DNA of 37,584 nt from positions 1 to 37,584 of the forward strand of contig JAQVMG010000003.1 in assembly GCA_028703755.1 (NCBI GenBank), given 5' to 3'. This document shows, in pieces, positions 1 through 9,326 of the stretch. Every line of letters starts with the position of its first letter. Position 1 is the first letter of the stretch. The stretch is from Thermoplasmata archaeon (GTDB lineage: Archaea > Thermoplasmatota > Thermoplasmata > SG8-5). The notes under the pieces are model-generated. The model saw nothing but the letters and a program-made list of their open reading frames with translations, was not told where the DNA came from and searched no databases. The position numbers and the translations under genes were made by a program.

Positions 1-1494
1 ATCGATTGCCTGCTTCATCATCATCTCTGGTTCTTTGAGATTCGCACCCAGGCGGTCTCCGGCACTTATTACAAGCTCTGCAACCTCAATGCATTCCGTT
101 GCAAATGAATACAGAGCACTTGAGATCTCGTCCTTTGCCTGCTTTACATAAGCCTGAACGGATTCAAAATCCCTTGCTTCCAAGGATTCCTGGGCCGATT
201 TGACGGATGATTCGACATTGCTGACCTCGGCACCCAGTTCTTTGGCGAGTTTTATCTGGCTTTGAATAGAGGCAATTGTGTTCTCAATTCCTTCAAATTC
301 TGCGACTATCCGATCAACAACTTCATCGCCTTTTTGGGCCATTTCCAGAGCGGCTGTGAAATTGCCTTCCTTCAGCGCATTCTTGGCGCTGTTGAGGAAT
401 TCCATGGGTTCGGTGAGGTCTGCACCGATCTTGTTGGCTGCGATGAATTTTGAACGGGATTGGGATATTGTGCTCAGAACCTTCTGGAACTGGGCATTGT
501 AAATTTCGGAGTTCAGCTCTTTTATCGCACTGATAACGTCATTGTAATTTCCCTCTTTCATGACATTTTTGGCCAGCGCAAGAAGTTCAATTGCTTTGTC
601 CACATCGGAATCAATTTTCTCGGCTGCAGTTATCTTTTGCGAAAGCATGTCCAGATTCTCGCTGAGCGCACGGCTCAGTGTTTTCTCTGCCTCTGATTTG
701 GAGAGTCTGGCGGAGCTCAGGGCCGCTTCCATGTTTGAGGAAGAAATTTCGGATTCTGTTCTCTGTATCAGTTCGATTACCTTGGAGACATTCGTATCCA
801 GCTCCTTTGCGGTGACCATGTAGCCTTTGGCCTCGTCAAGAAGTGCTTCGACTTGGGAGGACAGGCCGGTTCCGGCTGAATCCATGCAGTCTTTGAGCTG
901 GTCAAGTGCTTGGGAATAATCCTGATTTTCCATGGATTTTCTGGCGGCTTCCAGCAGAGCCTCGCTCGAAGAGACATCCTCCCCTATATTCCTTGCAAGA
1001 ACAATCATGGACTGAGCCTGGGAGAAAGTTGTTGAGAGATGTTCCTGGGCGACTTTTTCATATACACTCCAACTCTGTTTTGAGAGGCTCATTGCCCTTT
1101 CAAAATTCTTCTCCGACAGGGCTTTCCTGGCATCGCGGAGAAGGCTTATGCCCTGTTCATTTGCGGAACCTGCATTTTTTGTTATCTCAACAAGCTTGTC
1201 GACTGAATCCAATATGGAATTGATTCCGTCCTCAAAACATTTGGCAGCGATTTCTCTTGACTGGATTGCCTCGGATAAAGCGTCCCTGTATTCCTTGGCT
1301 TCGATACTGGAACTCGCTTTAACCAGAAGTTCCTCTGCCTTGGCTACATTTATGTCACAGGATTTGGCAGACTTTATGAAATTATCCGCTTCAAGCATCT
1401 CGTTTTCGGCTAGCTGGCGATTCTTTTTTTCTTCTTTAGCCTTCTCCTCCAGCTGCTTTGTGAGTTGCATGGCTTTCAGATAACTGCTTGTCAC
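1..1494 (-). CDS. Alanine/serine-rich helical (coiled-coil) repeat protein, C-terminus cut by the window edge
   Basis: Reverse-strand hand translation is open from an in-frame TAA at about 1570 to base 1: (GTG) TSSYLKAMQLTKQLEEKAKEEKKNRQLAENEMLEADNFIKSAKSCDINVAKAEELLVKASSSIEAKEYRDALSEAIQSREIAAKCF...AKELGAEVSNVESSVKSAQESLEARDFESVQAYVKQAKDEISSALY...EPEMMMKQAID. GTG at 1494 is preceded by GGAG; alternative ATG at 1470. Not in the ORF track because there is no stop inside the window. Confidence 0.85.
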   Translation of the reverse strand, partial: MTSSYLKAMQLTKQLEEKAKEEKKNRQLAENEMLEADNFIKSAKSCDINVAKAEELLVKASSSIEAKEYRDALSEAIQSREIAAKCFEDGINSILDSVDKLVEITKNAGSANEQGISLLRDARKALSEKNFERAMSLSKQSWSVYEKVAQEHLSTTFSQAQSMIVLARNIGEDVSSSEALLEAARKSMENQDYSQALDQLKDCMDSAGTGLSSQVEALLDEAKGYMVTAKELDTNVSKVIELIQRTESEISSSNMEAALSSARLSKSEAEKTLSRALSENLDMLSQKITAAEKIDSDVDKAIELLALAKNVMKEGNYNDVISAIKELNSEIYNAQFQKVLSTISQSRSKFIAANKIGADLTEPMEFLNSAKNALKEGNFTAALEMAQKGDEVVDRIVAEFEGIENTIASIQSQIKLAKELGAEVSNVESSVKSAQESLEARDFESVQAYVKQAKDEISSALYSFATECIEVAELVISAGDRLGANLKEPEMMMKQAID

Positions 1495-1670
1495 TGCTTC
1501 AACTCCGGAGTCTATGAAAGCACTGCAATGCTGCCCAGGCCTTTCATTACTTTCATGAATCTTACTAGGTTAACATATTCATAGACCCTATATATATTTA
1601 TCTACTGAATTTCATAATTACAACAATGCGTTTACTGTAACGAAAAGGCATTAATGCAAATATATCGGCG

Positions 1671-2567
1671 TTACTCTCCGGCAACACTAAGAGACACCAG
1701 TGTGACTTTGAATATGAGTGTCTTTCCGACAACTTCGCGGTTATAGTCAATCTTGAAGGTGCCTTCATCTGTATTAACTTCAGATATGAAGAATTGCTGG
1801 CCTACATCATCGGTATAAATCTGCTTTCTTACATCTTCGGATGTAAGGATGTGTTCAATAATAATTTCTCCGCGACCCATATAGGCAGATGTGTCCACGG
1901 ATATGACTTTTGAGGTCCACCCTTCTTCGGATTGGATCAGTTCACCCAATACGGGGTTGTTTCTAATCATGATTGCATCTGTTATCGGGTCAATGTAGAA
2001 AACGGTCATATTCCATCCGTATGTGGGGTTCTTGACATTCGCACCTACGGAAGGAGAAATGTAGAAAACATCACTGAATTCACTGGAATTGCCTATCCAT
2101 TCAAACACTGGTACAGACTTGGTCAGATCCCTTGTCAAGATGAGGGATTCATTTGAATATCCGTATCCTAGCTCAGGTGGAACTGAGATGGTTTTTGTCT
2201 GATTGAGCGCCATCCCGATGACCCCATTGTCAAAACCGGCAATCATCTGGCCCTGGCCGACTGTGAAATTCAGCGGAGAATAATCTGTTTTGCTGGTGAA
2301 AGACAGGCTTTTCGGATAAAGGGTATTGTTTTCTGCAACGCTCTGGAGCGATGTATCAAAGACAGTTCCGTCTTCGAACATGCCAATGTAATCAACTGTT
2401 ACTGCATCGCCGAGCCTTACTGAATAACCGGTGACGACGGCATCCTGGTCGGTAGAAATAACTCTGTAAGAAACATAGCCTCCCGCAATTACGAGCGAGA
2501 CCACTATTATGAAGACGAGGAACATTACTTCCCATCTTGACCAGAATGCTCTGTCTATGTTAACCAT
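1671..2567 (-). CDS. Membrane-anchored FKBP-type peptidyl-prolyl cis-trans isomerase
   Basis: N-terminal TM segment (VMFLVFIIVVSLVIAGGYVSY), then FKBP signature DAVTVDYIGMFEDGTVFDTS...FTVGQGQMIAGFDNGVIGMALNQTKTISVPPELGYGY. Confidence 0.9.
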   Translation of the reverse strand: MVNIDRAFWSRWEVMFLVFIIVVSLVIAGGYVSYRVISTDQDAVVTGYSVRLGDAVTVDYIGMFEDGTVFDTSLQSVAENNTLYPKSLSFTSKTDYSPLNFTVGQGQMIAGFDNGVIGMALNQTKTISVPPELGYGYSNESLILTRDLTKSVPVFEWIGNSSEFSDVFYISPSVGANVKNPTYGWNMTVFYIDPITDAIMIRNNPVLGELIQSEEGWTSKVISVDTSAYMGRGEIIIEHILTSEDVRKQIYTDDVGQQFFISEVNTDEGTFKIDYNREVVGKTLIFKVTLVSLSVAGE

Positions 2568-2609
2568 GTTACACCTGTTGATGAAGCCCGGGTTACGGAA
2601 CCTATCCGT

Positions 2610-2864
2610 TTACAGCTTCTTAATCATTTCCGAGACGAAGTTCTTTAATTCCTCATCGTCTGGTATGGTCAGGGATTTCTTGAACCTGGCGCTTCCGTCC
2701 GGCAGGAAGTAGCCTCTGGATACGGATATGAATTCGTTCACACCCTCGTCTGTAACTGCCTTCTTCCTGGCAACTTCCAGAAAATTGTTTCTTCCAAAGG
2801 TTTTTCTCTCTGATCCTATTGTTTCAAATTCCACATTCGCTTTCGGTGCGTAGTCATCTGACAT
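2610..2864 (-). CDS. Small conserved basic protein of unknown function (84 aa)
   Basis: Compact ORF between the FKBP and rfcS genes, same strand, with a TATA-like upstream region (CTTTATATTGG on the minus strand, about 2920). Motif FLEVARKK...FISVSRGYFLPDGSARFKKSLTIPDDEEL. Confidence 0.75.
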   Translation of the reverse strand: MSDDYAPKANVEFETIGSERKTFGRNNFLEVARKKAVTDEGVNEFISVSRGYFLPDGSARFKKSLTIPDDEELKNFVSEMIKKL

Positions 2865-2966
2865 GTTTATACCTCTTGTTACTTTTTGGCACCCCTCAGG
2901 GTTGTCCGGAGATTTCCTTTTCCAATATAAAGGTTTGTATTATATAATAAGAACCGGAAAATCGGT

Positions 2967-3929
2967 TCACTTCTGAAATTCCTTTCCTACCAGCGAAAAA
3001 TACGCCAGAAGCGATTCAATCTGGATGCGGCTGTTGCTGCCCTCGATTATCCTGAACTCAATCTCACCCATCTTGTCTATGAACCGGACTTTGCCGAACT
3101 CGGAAACATCGAGTTCATAGACATTCTTGTGCATTTGCCTCATTATGTCTTCGCCGGAGAGGCCGTATTCCACAAGCAGTTTGTCAAGGAGGCTCCTTGC
3201 GTCTCCGAATTTGCCGGATATGGCAAGTTCCATCATTTTGATTATGTCCTCCGGACGGCCCGTCGAACTCGTCTTGTAAACGGTGTCGGAATCGACTTTC
3301 GGACCCAGAGCTGAAGATACCTGGAATACGTTCGTGGCTTTTCTAAGGTCTCCGCCGGAGATGTAAAGCAAAGCGTCTATTCCGTCCTCCGTAATCTCGA
3401 TTTTTTCTGCTTTGGCTATTCTCAGGATATAGCTTTTTACATCTGCGGGAAGCAGGGACCTGAATCTGAATACAGCGCATCTCGACTGAATAGGTTCTAT
3501 TATTTTTGAAGAATAGTTGCATGATAGGATGAAACGGCAGGTCCCTGAATATTTTTCCATTGTCCTTCTGAGGGCGGCCTGGGCATCCGGAGTGAGGGCA
3601 TCGGCTTCGTCGAGGAAAATTATCTTGAACTGCCTTCCCCCTATCGGAGAAGTTCTTGCAAAATCTTTAATCGTCTTTCTGACAACGTCAATGCCTCTCT
3701 GGTCCGAAGCGTTAAGTTCCTGGAAATTTGTGCTCCAGTCTTCGCCGAAAATCTGGCGGGTGAGCGCAATTGCGCATGTTGTTTTACCGGTACCGGCGGG
3801 TCCTGCGAACATTAGGTGAGGCATACTTGTGTTATCGACATAGGCCTTCAGCCGCTCAACTATATCTGTATGGCCGACAACCTCGTCTAGGACTTTGGGT
3901 CGGTATTTTTCGATCCATAATTCTTTCAT
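2967..3929 (-). CDS. rfcS: Replication factor C small subunit (clamp loader)
   Basis: WIEKYRPKVLDEVVGH, Walker A AGPAGTGKTT, Walker B IIFLDEADAL, TPDAQAALRRTMEKYSGTCRFILSCNYSSKIIEPIQSRCAVFRF. Confidence 0.98.
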   Translation of the reverse strand: MKELWIEKYRPKVLDEVVGHTDIVERLKAYVDNTSMPHLMFAGPAGTGKTTCAIALTRQIFGEDWSTNFQELNASDQRGIDVVRKTIKDFARTSPIGGRQFKIIFLDEADALTPDAQAALRRTMEKYSGTCRFILSCNYSSKIIEPIQSRCAVFRFRSLLPADVKSYILRIAKAEKIEITEDGIDALLYISGGDLRKATNVFQVSSALGPKVDSDTVYKTSSTGRPEDIIKMMELAISGKFGDARSLLDKLLVEYGLSGEDIMRQMHKNVYELDVSEFGKVRFIDKMGEIEFRIIEGSNSRIQIESLLAYFSLVGKEFQK

Positions 3930-3938
3930 GGTTCACCT

Positions 3939-5645
3939 TTATTTATAAACGACAGCTTTGAATTCCGGAGTTTCCCTGACCTTATCGAATGATGGGTCTG
4001 TCTTCGCTCTTTCCCTGAATTCTTCCTCAACCTCCGCTGAACGGGTAAGGAACGGAACAACCAGCTTGAGGTTGCCTTTCATAGCTTCGGCCGAGGCTTT
4101 GTAATACCATGCAGCTGCATCATTCATATCGCGCTTGACCACATTGTTGAGCGCCTGAATGGATTCGTCGTATTTTCCGGCTTTGAACAGCGCTGCGCCT
4201 TTGGTTAGGTAGGCGGATGTGTCCTCGCTGTCAATGGCAATCAGCCTGTCGAATGTTGTCACCACATCATCGTATCTTTGCAGAACGAAAAGCACTGAGC
4301 CAAGGTTGTGGAGCGCAACGGTGTCTTTCGGTGACAATTCAACAGCTTTTGTGAAGCATTCCAAGGCTTTTTCAGGTTCATCGTTCTCGAAATAATGGTC
4401 GCCCGCTTCGACATACACATCGGGATTGTTGGGAGAGGCAGCAATCTTTGCCTGGTAAGGGTCCGCCGGTTTGGGCTGCGGGGCGGCTTTCACAGGTTCC
4501 GTGGCCGGTTCCGGTGCGGGAGTTGGCTCTGGCTCGATGACAATCTGTTCCGGCTCGGGTTCTTCTTCAGTAATCTGTTCGGGTGCCGGTTCGGGTTCTG
4601 GTTCAGGCTCTGATGTTTCGAGTGTTATTTCAGGCTGAACCTCAGTCTGAACTTGAGTTTCTACCTCTGGCTGCACCTCGGCAATGGGCTCAGGTTCCTG
4701 AACAGGTTCCGGTGCGGGTTCAGGGACCGGTTGCGCCTCCGGTTCGGGAGGCCGGAGTTCAGAGAGCTTGGATTTGGCTTCAGAATTATCCGGGTCAACA
4801 CTGAGAGCGGTTTCGTAAAGGGCAATGGCATCATCGGTTTTACCCTCGGATGCCATTATCTCCGCTTTTTTAAGAATCAGCGGAATGTTGTTCGGATTCA
4901 GTTCGAGCAGCTTATCTAAAGCGGTCATATTATTCGGATTGAGCTTCAGGACTTTTTCATAAACTGCCGGCTCTTTGGCCATGTAAGCGAGGCGCAGATA
5001 CGCCTCAATAGCTTCGGGGATATTGTTGGCGGATTCCAGCAACTCGGCTCTCCGGCGCCACAGTTCGGGGTCCTTCGGATTTTTCTTCAGCTTGGCCGTG
5101 ACGGTTTCAAGGTTGTCGGGAGAGAGTTCAGCAAGTTTCTTCCTGTAGCTCTCGTTCGCCGGGGCGATCTTGACCAATTTCTCCAAAAACTGAGCTGCGT
5201 CATCCGGTTTTTTACTGAGAATCAGGGCTTCGACCTTGTTCTCCAGGGCTTCGATGTTGTTCTCCTCGTGCTTCAGGACTTCATCGAAGCACATTATGGC
5301 ATAATTGAGCATCGCACCGGTTTTCATGTGTACTATGCCCCGGCTCATCCAGGCAAGCGTGTTGTTCGGATTCAGCTGGGTGGCTTTGTCGAAACACTCC
5401 ACGGCTCTGTCGGGTTCGCCCGTTTCAAAAAGGCCGTGCCCCGTTCTTGTGAAAAGGTTGGAAAAATCATCTGGGTTCTCAGCAATATTTTCTTCTCTGT
5501 AGAGATACCTGTGTGCTCTTCGGTATTCAGAGGCGGCTTTGTCCAGGTCACCGGACTTGAGGCTTTTATCGGCATCATTTAATAACTCCTCTATTGCCGC
5601 AATTGCCTTGTTCTTCTTCTCCTTCTTGCCACCAAAAATAGGCAT
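3939..5645 (-). CDS. TPR-repeat protein with a Pro/Glu-rich central linker
   Basis: Multiple TPR motifs (e.g. PEKALECFTKAVELSPKDTVALHNLGSVLFVLQRYDDVVTTFDRLIAIDSED) on both sides of an EPEPEPAPE-type low-complexity segment. Confidence 0.9.
   Translation of the reverse strand: MPIFGGKKEKKNKAIAAIEELLNDADKSLKSGDLDKAASEYRRAHRYLYREENIAENPDDFSNLFTRTGHGLFETGEPDRAVECFDKATQLNPNNTLAWMSRGIVHMKTGAMLNYAIMCFDEVLKHEENNIEALENKVEALILSKKPDDAAQFLEKLVKIAPANESYRKKLAELSPDNLETVTAKLKKNPKDPELWRRRAELLESANNIPEAIEAYLRLAYMAKEPAVYEKVLKLNPNNMTALDKLLELNPNNIPLILKKAEIMASEGKTDDAIALYETALSVDPDNSEAKSKLSELRPPEPEAQPVPEPAPEPVQEPEPIAEVQPEVETQVQTEVQPEITLETSEPEPEPEPAPEQITEEEPEPEQIVIEPEPTPAPEPATEPVKAAPQPKPADPYQAKIAASPNNPDVYVEAGDHYFENDEPEKALECFTKAVELSPKDTVALHNLGSVLFVLQRYDDVVTTFDRLIAIDSEDTSAYLTKGAALFKAGKYDESIQALNNVVKRDMNDAAAWYYKASAEAMKGNLKLVVPFLTRSAEVEEEFRERAKTDPSFDKVRETPEFKAVVYK
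4490..4760 (-). repeat. Low-complexity Pro-Glu coding tract inside the TPR protein
   Basis: Translated segment PEPEAQPVPEPAPEPVQEPEPIAEVQPEVETQVQ...EPEPEPEPAPEQITEEEPEPEQIVIEPEPTPAPEPATEP. Confidence 0.85.
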
Positions 5646-5699
5646 GTCAAGTCTCCATTGATTCTGAACCCGATATAACCTGAACTTGAAGTACCTGAG

Positions 5700-5709
5700 G
5701 GTTTATAAA
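5700..5709 (-). promoter_or_regulatory. Candidate TATA box for the TPR gene
   Basis: TTTATAAA-type box about 55 bp upstream of the ATG at 5645 (minus strand). The box is palindromic, so its orientation is ambiguous. Confidence 0.4.
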
Positions 5710-5820
5710 ATCTTCGACATGAATCTGGATATTTCTATTTAAATCCCGTTTAATGCCGGAATTGTTTACGAAAAAGATTGGAAGCGAAGTATAATTTGGT
5801 CGGTGGGATTGTGGAGGACC

Positions 5821-6330
5821 ATGACAGAGAGAATGCTGAGGAAGTCTGAGAGGGTTACCCTGAGACGCCCCTTACCGCCGCCCAGGGCAGAAACGGTTCA
5901 GCCCTTGCCGCAAAGACCCATACTTGCTGCAACCGGCATGCCACAGGCCAGGATGTGCTCCGTATGCCTTGGAAAGATGGCCCCCGGTACGGTAATGACA
6001 TACTGCGAATGCGGTAAATTCTTCCACATCGGCTGCATTTCCAAGCTTGGTGAATGCCCTCTCTGTAAATCGGAAATCCGCATCGTAAATGAAACATCAA
6101 AAGAGCCGGATGTCCTGGATGATATCAGGGAAGAGGAAGAGGCTGGCCAGGAAGAAGACGGGTATCAGTGCCCCGAATGCCTCCGGTCGGTTGACGAATT
6201 TGCAGGTGCCTGCGAGTGCGGCGCGGTCTTCGATACTGACAAGGAAGATATTTACGTCTGTCCTGGATGCGGAAACGAAGTCAAACCCGATTTCGAGTCC
6301 TGCCCTTTTTGCCTGATGCGTTTCGGTTAG
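5821..6330 (+). CDS. RING-like (C4HC3) plus zinc-ribbon protein
   Basis: CSVC-x12-CEC-x4-H-x2-C-x6-CPLC, followed by YQCPECLRSVDEFAGACECGAVF and YVCPGCGNEVKPDFESCPFCLMRFG. The track starts at GTG 5803; ATG 5821, just after GGAGG, is an alternative. Confidence 0.8.
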   Translation: MTERMLRKSERVTLRRPLPPPRAETVQPLPQRPILAATGMPQARMCSVCLGKMAPGTVMTYCECGKFFHIGCISKLGECPLCKSEIRIVNETSKEPDVLDDIREEEEAGQEEDGYQCPECLRSVDEFAGACECGAVFDTDKEDIYVCPGCGNEVKPDFESCPFCLMRFG

Positions 6331-6374
6331 ATTCTGAACCAAAATGTTAATACGATTAACTCATCACCCCCCCG

Positions 6375-6617
6375 ATGATGAGCGCGGAAGTCCGAATCCA
6401 GGCGCAGAGCGGTGCAGGCATTCTTGCCAAAGCCCTCGGGCCTGAATCCAGGGATGAGATATCCAGGACCGAAATGGAAATTGCAGAGGAGCAGGGAGAT
6501 CTTGTTATCCGCATAACCGCGGACGATATCGTGTCTCTCAGGGCCGCTCTCAATTCATACCTGAGATGGACCAAGCTTGCATTGGACACAAAGGACGCAA
6601 TAGGAGTGTTAGAATGA
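6375..6617 (+). CDS. KEOPS complex subunit Pcc1
   Basis: 80 aa Pcc1-like fold sequence (AKALGPESRDEISRTEMEIAEEQGDLVIRITADDIVSLRAALNSYLRWTKLA), located directly before prefoldin beta as is typical in archaea. Confidence 0.85.
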   Translation: MMSAEVRIQAQSGAGILAKALGPESRDEISRTEMEIAEEQGDLVIRITADDIVSLRAALNSYLRWTKLALDTKDAIGVLE

Positions 6618-6967
6618 ACGACATGAGCCAGGAAATGCAGGGAAAGATAATGCAGTTTCAGCAGCTTCAGCAACAGATACAGATGATAGCTCAGCAGAAA
6701 TATCAGATTGATATGCAGGTTACCGAAATCGAGAAAACTGTCGAGGAACTTGCCAAACTCAAGAAAGGGGCTGAGATTTACAAGAGCATCGGAGCCATCC
6801 TTGTCAGGAACGACGATAAAGAAGAACTGAAGAAAGAGCTCGAAGACAAGAAAGAGACCCTTGAGATACGCCTGAAGACCCTTAGTAACCAGGAAAAAAC
6901 CCTCAGGGAGATGCATCAGAACCTCCAGAAGGAACTGACTGCGGCCCTGCAAAAGGAAAAAGCATGA
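6614..6967 (+). CDS. pfdB: Prefoldin subunit beta
   Basis: MNDMSQEMQGKIMQFQQLQQQIQMIAQQKYQIDMQVTEIEKTVEELAKL...ETLEIRLKTLSNQEKTLREM. The track's start at 6566 lies inside pcc1; ATG 6614 overlaps the pcc1 stop (ATGA). Confidence 0.92.
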   Translation: MNDMSQEMQGKIMQFQQLQQQIQMIAQQKYQIDMQVTEIEKTVEELAKLKKGAEIYKSIGAILVRNDDKEELKKELEDKKETLEIRLKTLSNQEKTLREMHQNLQKELTAALQKEKA

Positions 6968-7938
6968 ACGGGGAGACAATCAACATAAATGCAGCACTGG
7001 CCCGCGGACCGAATGCGTTTTATCTCCACTCAAATGCGGACCTCGACTGTGTTGGAAGCGCAGCAGCTCTTTCTCTTTATTTCAACAATGCCACGATTAT
7101 AGCGCCTTCCGGGATCAGCCATCTTGGCAAACGCCTTCTTGAGAATCTGAAAATTCAGGCTGAAGAGCAGTTGATGAGCCAAGAGGGAACTCAGCAAGTT
7201 GTGTTGGATGCGCAGGATGATTCCTCAATCGGCTATTCAGGAATCGATTGGGCCAGGGCGATCGTGATAGACCATCACAGGAACTCGGGAAGATGCAAGG
7301 CCCCTGTCGCCATTATCGACGAAACTGCAACATCATGCTGTGAACTTGTTTGGGAAGCCATCGGCCGGCCGGAAAAGGTGGACAGGAATGTTGGTATGAG
7401 CCTGATGGCCGGGCTGATTGCCGATACAGGCCACCTCAAACGCGGAGGCTGGAAGACGCTTGAGGCCGCCTCGGAGATCCTGAAATCTTCCGGGCTCTCC
7501 CTGGAAGATATCCAGACAGCATTTGAAAGCGCCGATGACCAGGATATGTCCAGACGCATTTCACGGCTCAAAGGAGCCCAGAGAATGAAATTCGAACGTA
7601 TCGGTGAATGGATCGTTGCAGTCACCGAAACAGGGGCATTCGAAGCGGCGGCATGCCATGCGCTTTTATCCCTTGGCGCGGATGTGGCTTTTGCTGCGTC
7701 ACAGAAGGAGGAGGATTTCAGGATAACCGGAAGGGCCAACCGCTTGGCCACCAACGCAGGCATTCACCTCGGAGAGATGCTGAACAGAATTGCCTGCGAG
7801 TGCGGGGGTGAGGGAGGCGGCCATGACGGTGCTGCGGGCATTTCGGGCCACGGAGACGCTGAGGCTTTCCTGGGCATCTGTTCTCAGACTGCCGTTTCAG
7901 CCCTCAAGGGAAAAACGAGGGAGATATCCTCCGAATAA
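6964..7938 (+). CDS. DHH/DHHA1 family phosphoesterase
   Basis: HSNADLDCVGSAAAL, IVIDHHRN, GLIADTGHLKR, and C-terminal GGEGGGHDGAAGISG (DHHA1-type). Confidence 0.92.
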   Translation: MNGETININAALARGPNAFYLHSNADLDCVGSAAALSLYFNNATIIAPSGISHLGKRLLENLKIQAEEQLMSQEGTQQVVLDAQDDSSIGYSGIDWARAIVIDHHRNSGRCKAPVAIIDETATSCCELVWEAIGRPEKVDRNVGMSLMAGLIADTGHLKRGGWKTLEAASEILKSSGLSLEDIQTAFESADDQDMSRRISRLKGAQRMKFERIGEWIVAVTETGAFEAAACHALLSLGADVAFAASQKEEDFRITGRANRLATNAGIHLGEMLNRIACECGGEGGGHDGAAGISGHGDAEAFLGICSQTAVSALKGKTREISSE

Positions 7939-7986
7939 GCAAAGACTATTATAGTGAAATGCGATTAGCCAGTTAGGAATCAAACA

Positions 7987-8790
7987 ATGGCAGAACCACA
8001 GCCTGCGCCGCCAATGGGAAATGTCAGTTCCCAGATGCTAATGATGATGATGATATTCGGAACGATGTTCATCATGTTCATACCCTCCCTCAGGGATGGG
8101 GTAGGTAATATCGCCGGCCTGGTCCTGGAGCCGATAATCGGTTTCAACGGGGCATATCCGGTTCTGACTGTTCTCTTTGCCGGTATCGGATTGGTGACTT
8201 TCTCCAGCGCCGTGAGACATTACTTCATCAACTGGATCGAGAGCGCCGAGAAGCAGTTCAAGATGAAAGACTTCAACAAGAAGCTCAGGGACGCAAGGAT
8301 GTCCGGCAACGATGCGGAAGTGAAGAGACTCACTCAGAAGCAGCTGCAGATGTCCACCGAACAGATGTCCTCGATGATGGACCAGATGAAGCCCATGATG
8401 TTCACCATGATATTCCTGATCGCTACTTTTGCCTTCATCGGCACCTTCATCGGCGACATTCCGGGAGCCACGCTCTCGGTTCCGTGGGCTGACAATGTTG
8501 ACATGAATGCAGCGCTCAGCACAAGCACATGCTGCGCCTTCTCAAACTGGATGCTTGTGTATATGCTCATCTCAATGTCTGTCGCGCAGGTCATCCAGCG
8601 CGTATTCAAGCTTTACAGCTTCAATAAAATGCTGAAAGACCCGGAATCACTCACAAAGCCTTCGGCCACAAAAGCCGAACCGGAGTACGAAGAACCGGAA
8701 GATGAGGAAACCGACGACGAGGAAGAGGAATACCTCATAATCGACGATGACGAGGCTGCAACCGTCGCCGGAGAAGAGGAAGGGTCATGA
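7987..8790 (+). CDS. EMC3/TMCO1 (DUF106) family membrane protein, Oxa1 superfamily
   Basis: Several TM segments with central coiled coil (EKQFKMKDFNKKLRDARMSGNDAEVKRLTQKQLQMSTEQMSSMMDQMKPMMFTMIF), acidic C-tail, immediately upstream of cmk. Confidence 0.88.
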   Translation: MAEPQPAPPMGNVSSQMLMMMMIFGTMFIMFIPSLRDGVGNIAGLVLEPIIGFNGAYPVLTVLFAGIGLVTFSSAVRHYFINWIESAEKQFKMKDFNKKLRDARMSGNDAEVKRLTQKQLQMSTEQMSSMMDQMKPMMFTMIFLIATFAFIGTFIGDIPGATLSVPWADNVDMNAALSTSTCCAFSNWMLVYMLISMSVAQVIQRVFKLYSFNKMLKDPESLTKPSATKAEPEYEEPEDEETDDEEEEYLIIDDDEAATVAGEEEGS

Positions 8791-9326
8791 TCATCACGAT
8801 AAGCGGTCCACCGGGAAGCGGAAAGACCACGGTTGGAAGATTATTGGCAGAGAAGCTTGGCTACGAGTTCATTTCGACAGGCATGGTTTTCAGGGACATG
8901 GCCGAGGAGAGGCACATGTCGCTTGCCGAATTCGGGCAGTTGGCATCGGAGAACCATGACATTGACCTTGAATTGGACAAGAGGATTGTGGCCATTGCCC
9001 TGGACAGAAAGAGAATAGTCCTGGAGGGCAGATTGGCCGGACACATGCTCCATCTCAACGGGATAAAATCCTTCAAAGTCTGGATAGATGCTACAATGCA
9101 CACCAGAGCAACTCGGATTGCCGGCAGGGAGGGAAAAACGCCGGAACAGACCGAAGCCGAGATTGCTGTCAGGGAACTATGCGAACAGGAAAGATACAGA
9201 AGCATCTACGGCATTGACTCGAAATCTCTGGCGGTTTACGACCATGTTGTCATTTCGGACGAGATGAAACCTGAACAGATTGTCGATGAGATAATCGCAG
9301 TAAGGGAGGCGAAATCGGATGTCTGA
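8787..9326 (+). CDS. cmk: Cytidylate kinase (archaeal type)
   Basis: MIITISGPPGSGKTTVGRLLAEKLGYEFISTGMVFRDMAEERHMSLAEFGQLASENHDIDLELDKR; overlaps the upstream gene stop (ATGA). Confidence 0.95.
   Translation: MIITISGPPGSGKTTVGRLLAEKLGYEFISTGMVFRDMAEERHMSLAEFGQLASENHDIDLELDKRIVAIALDRKRIVLEGRLAGHMLHLNGIKSFKVWIDATMHTRATRIAGREGKTPEQTEAEIAVRELCEQERYRSIYGIDSKSLAVYDHVVISDEMKPEQIVDEIIAVREAKSDV

Noticed and set aside
1-1483. Short plus- and minus-strand ORFs listed at the left edge
   Set aside because: All overlap the continuous 498-codon minus-strand frame, which has coherent helical-protein composition.
6356-6979. 207-aa minus-strand ORF
   Set aside because: Antisense to pcc1 and pfdB; Leu/Phe-rich composition typical of a reversed coiled-coil gene.
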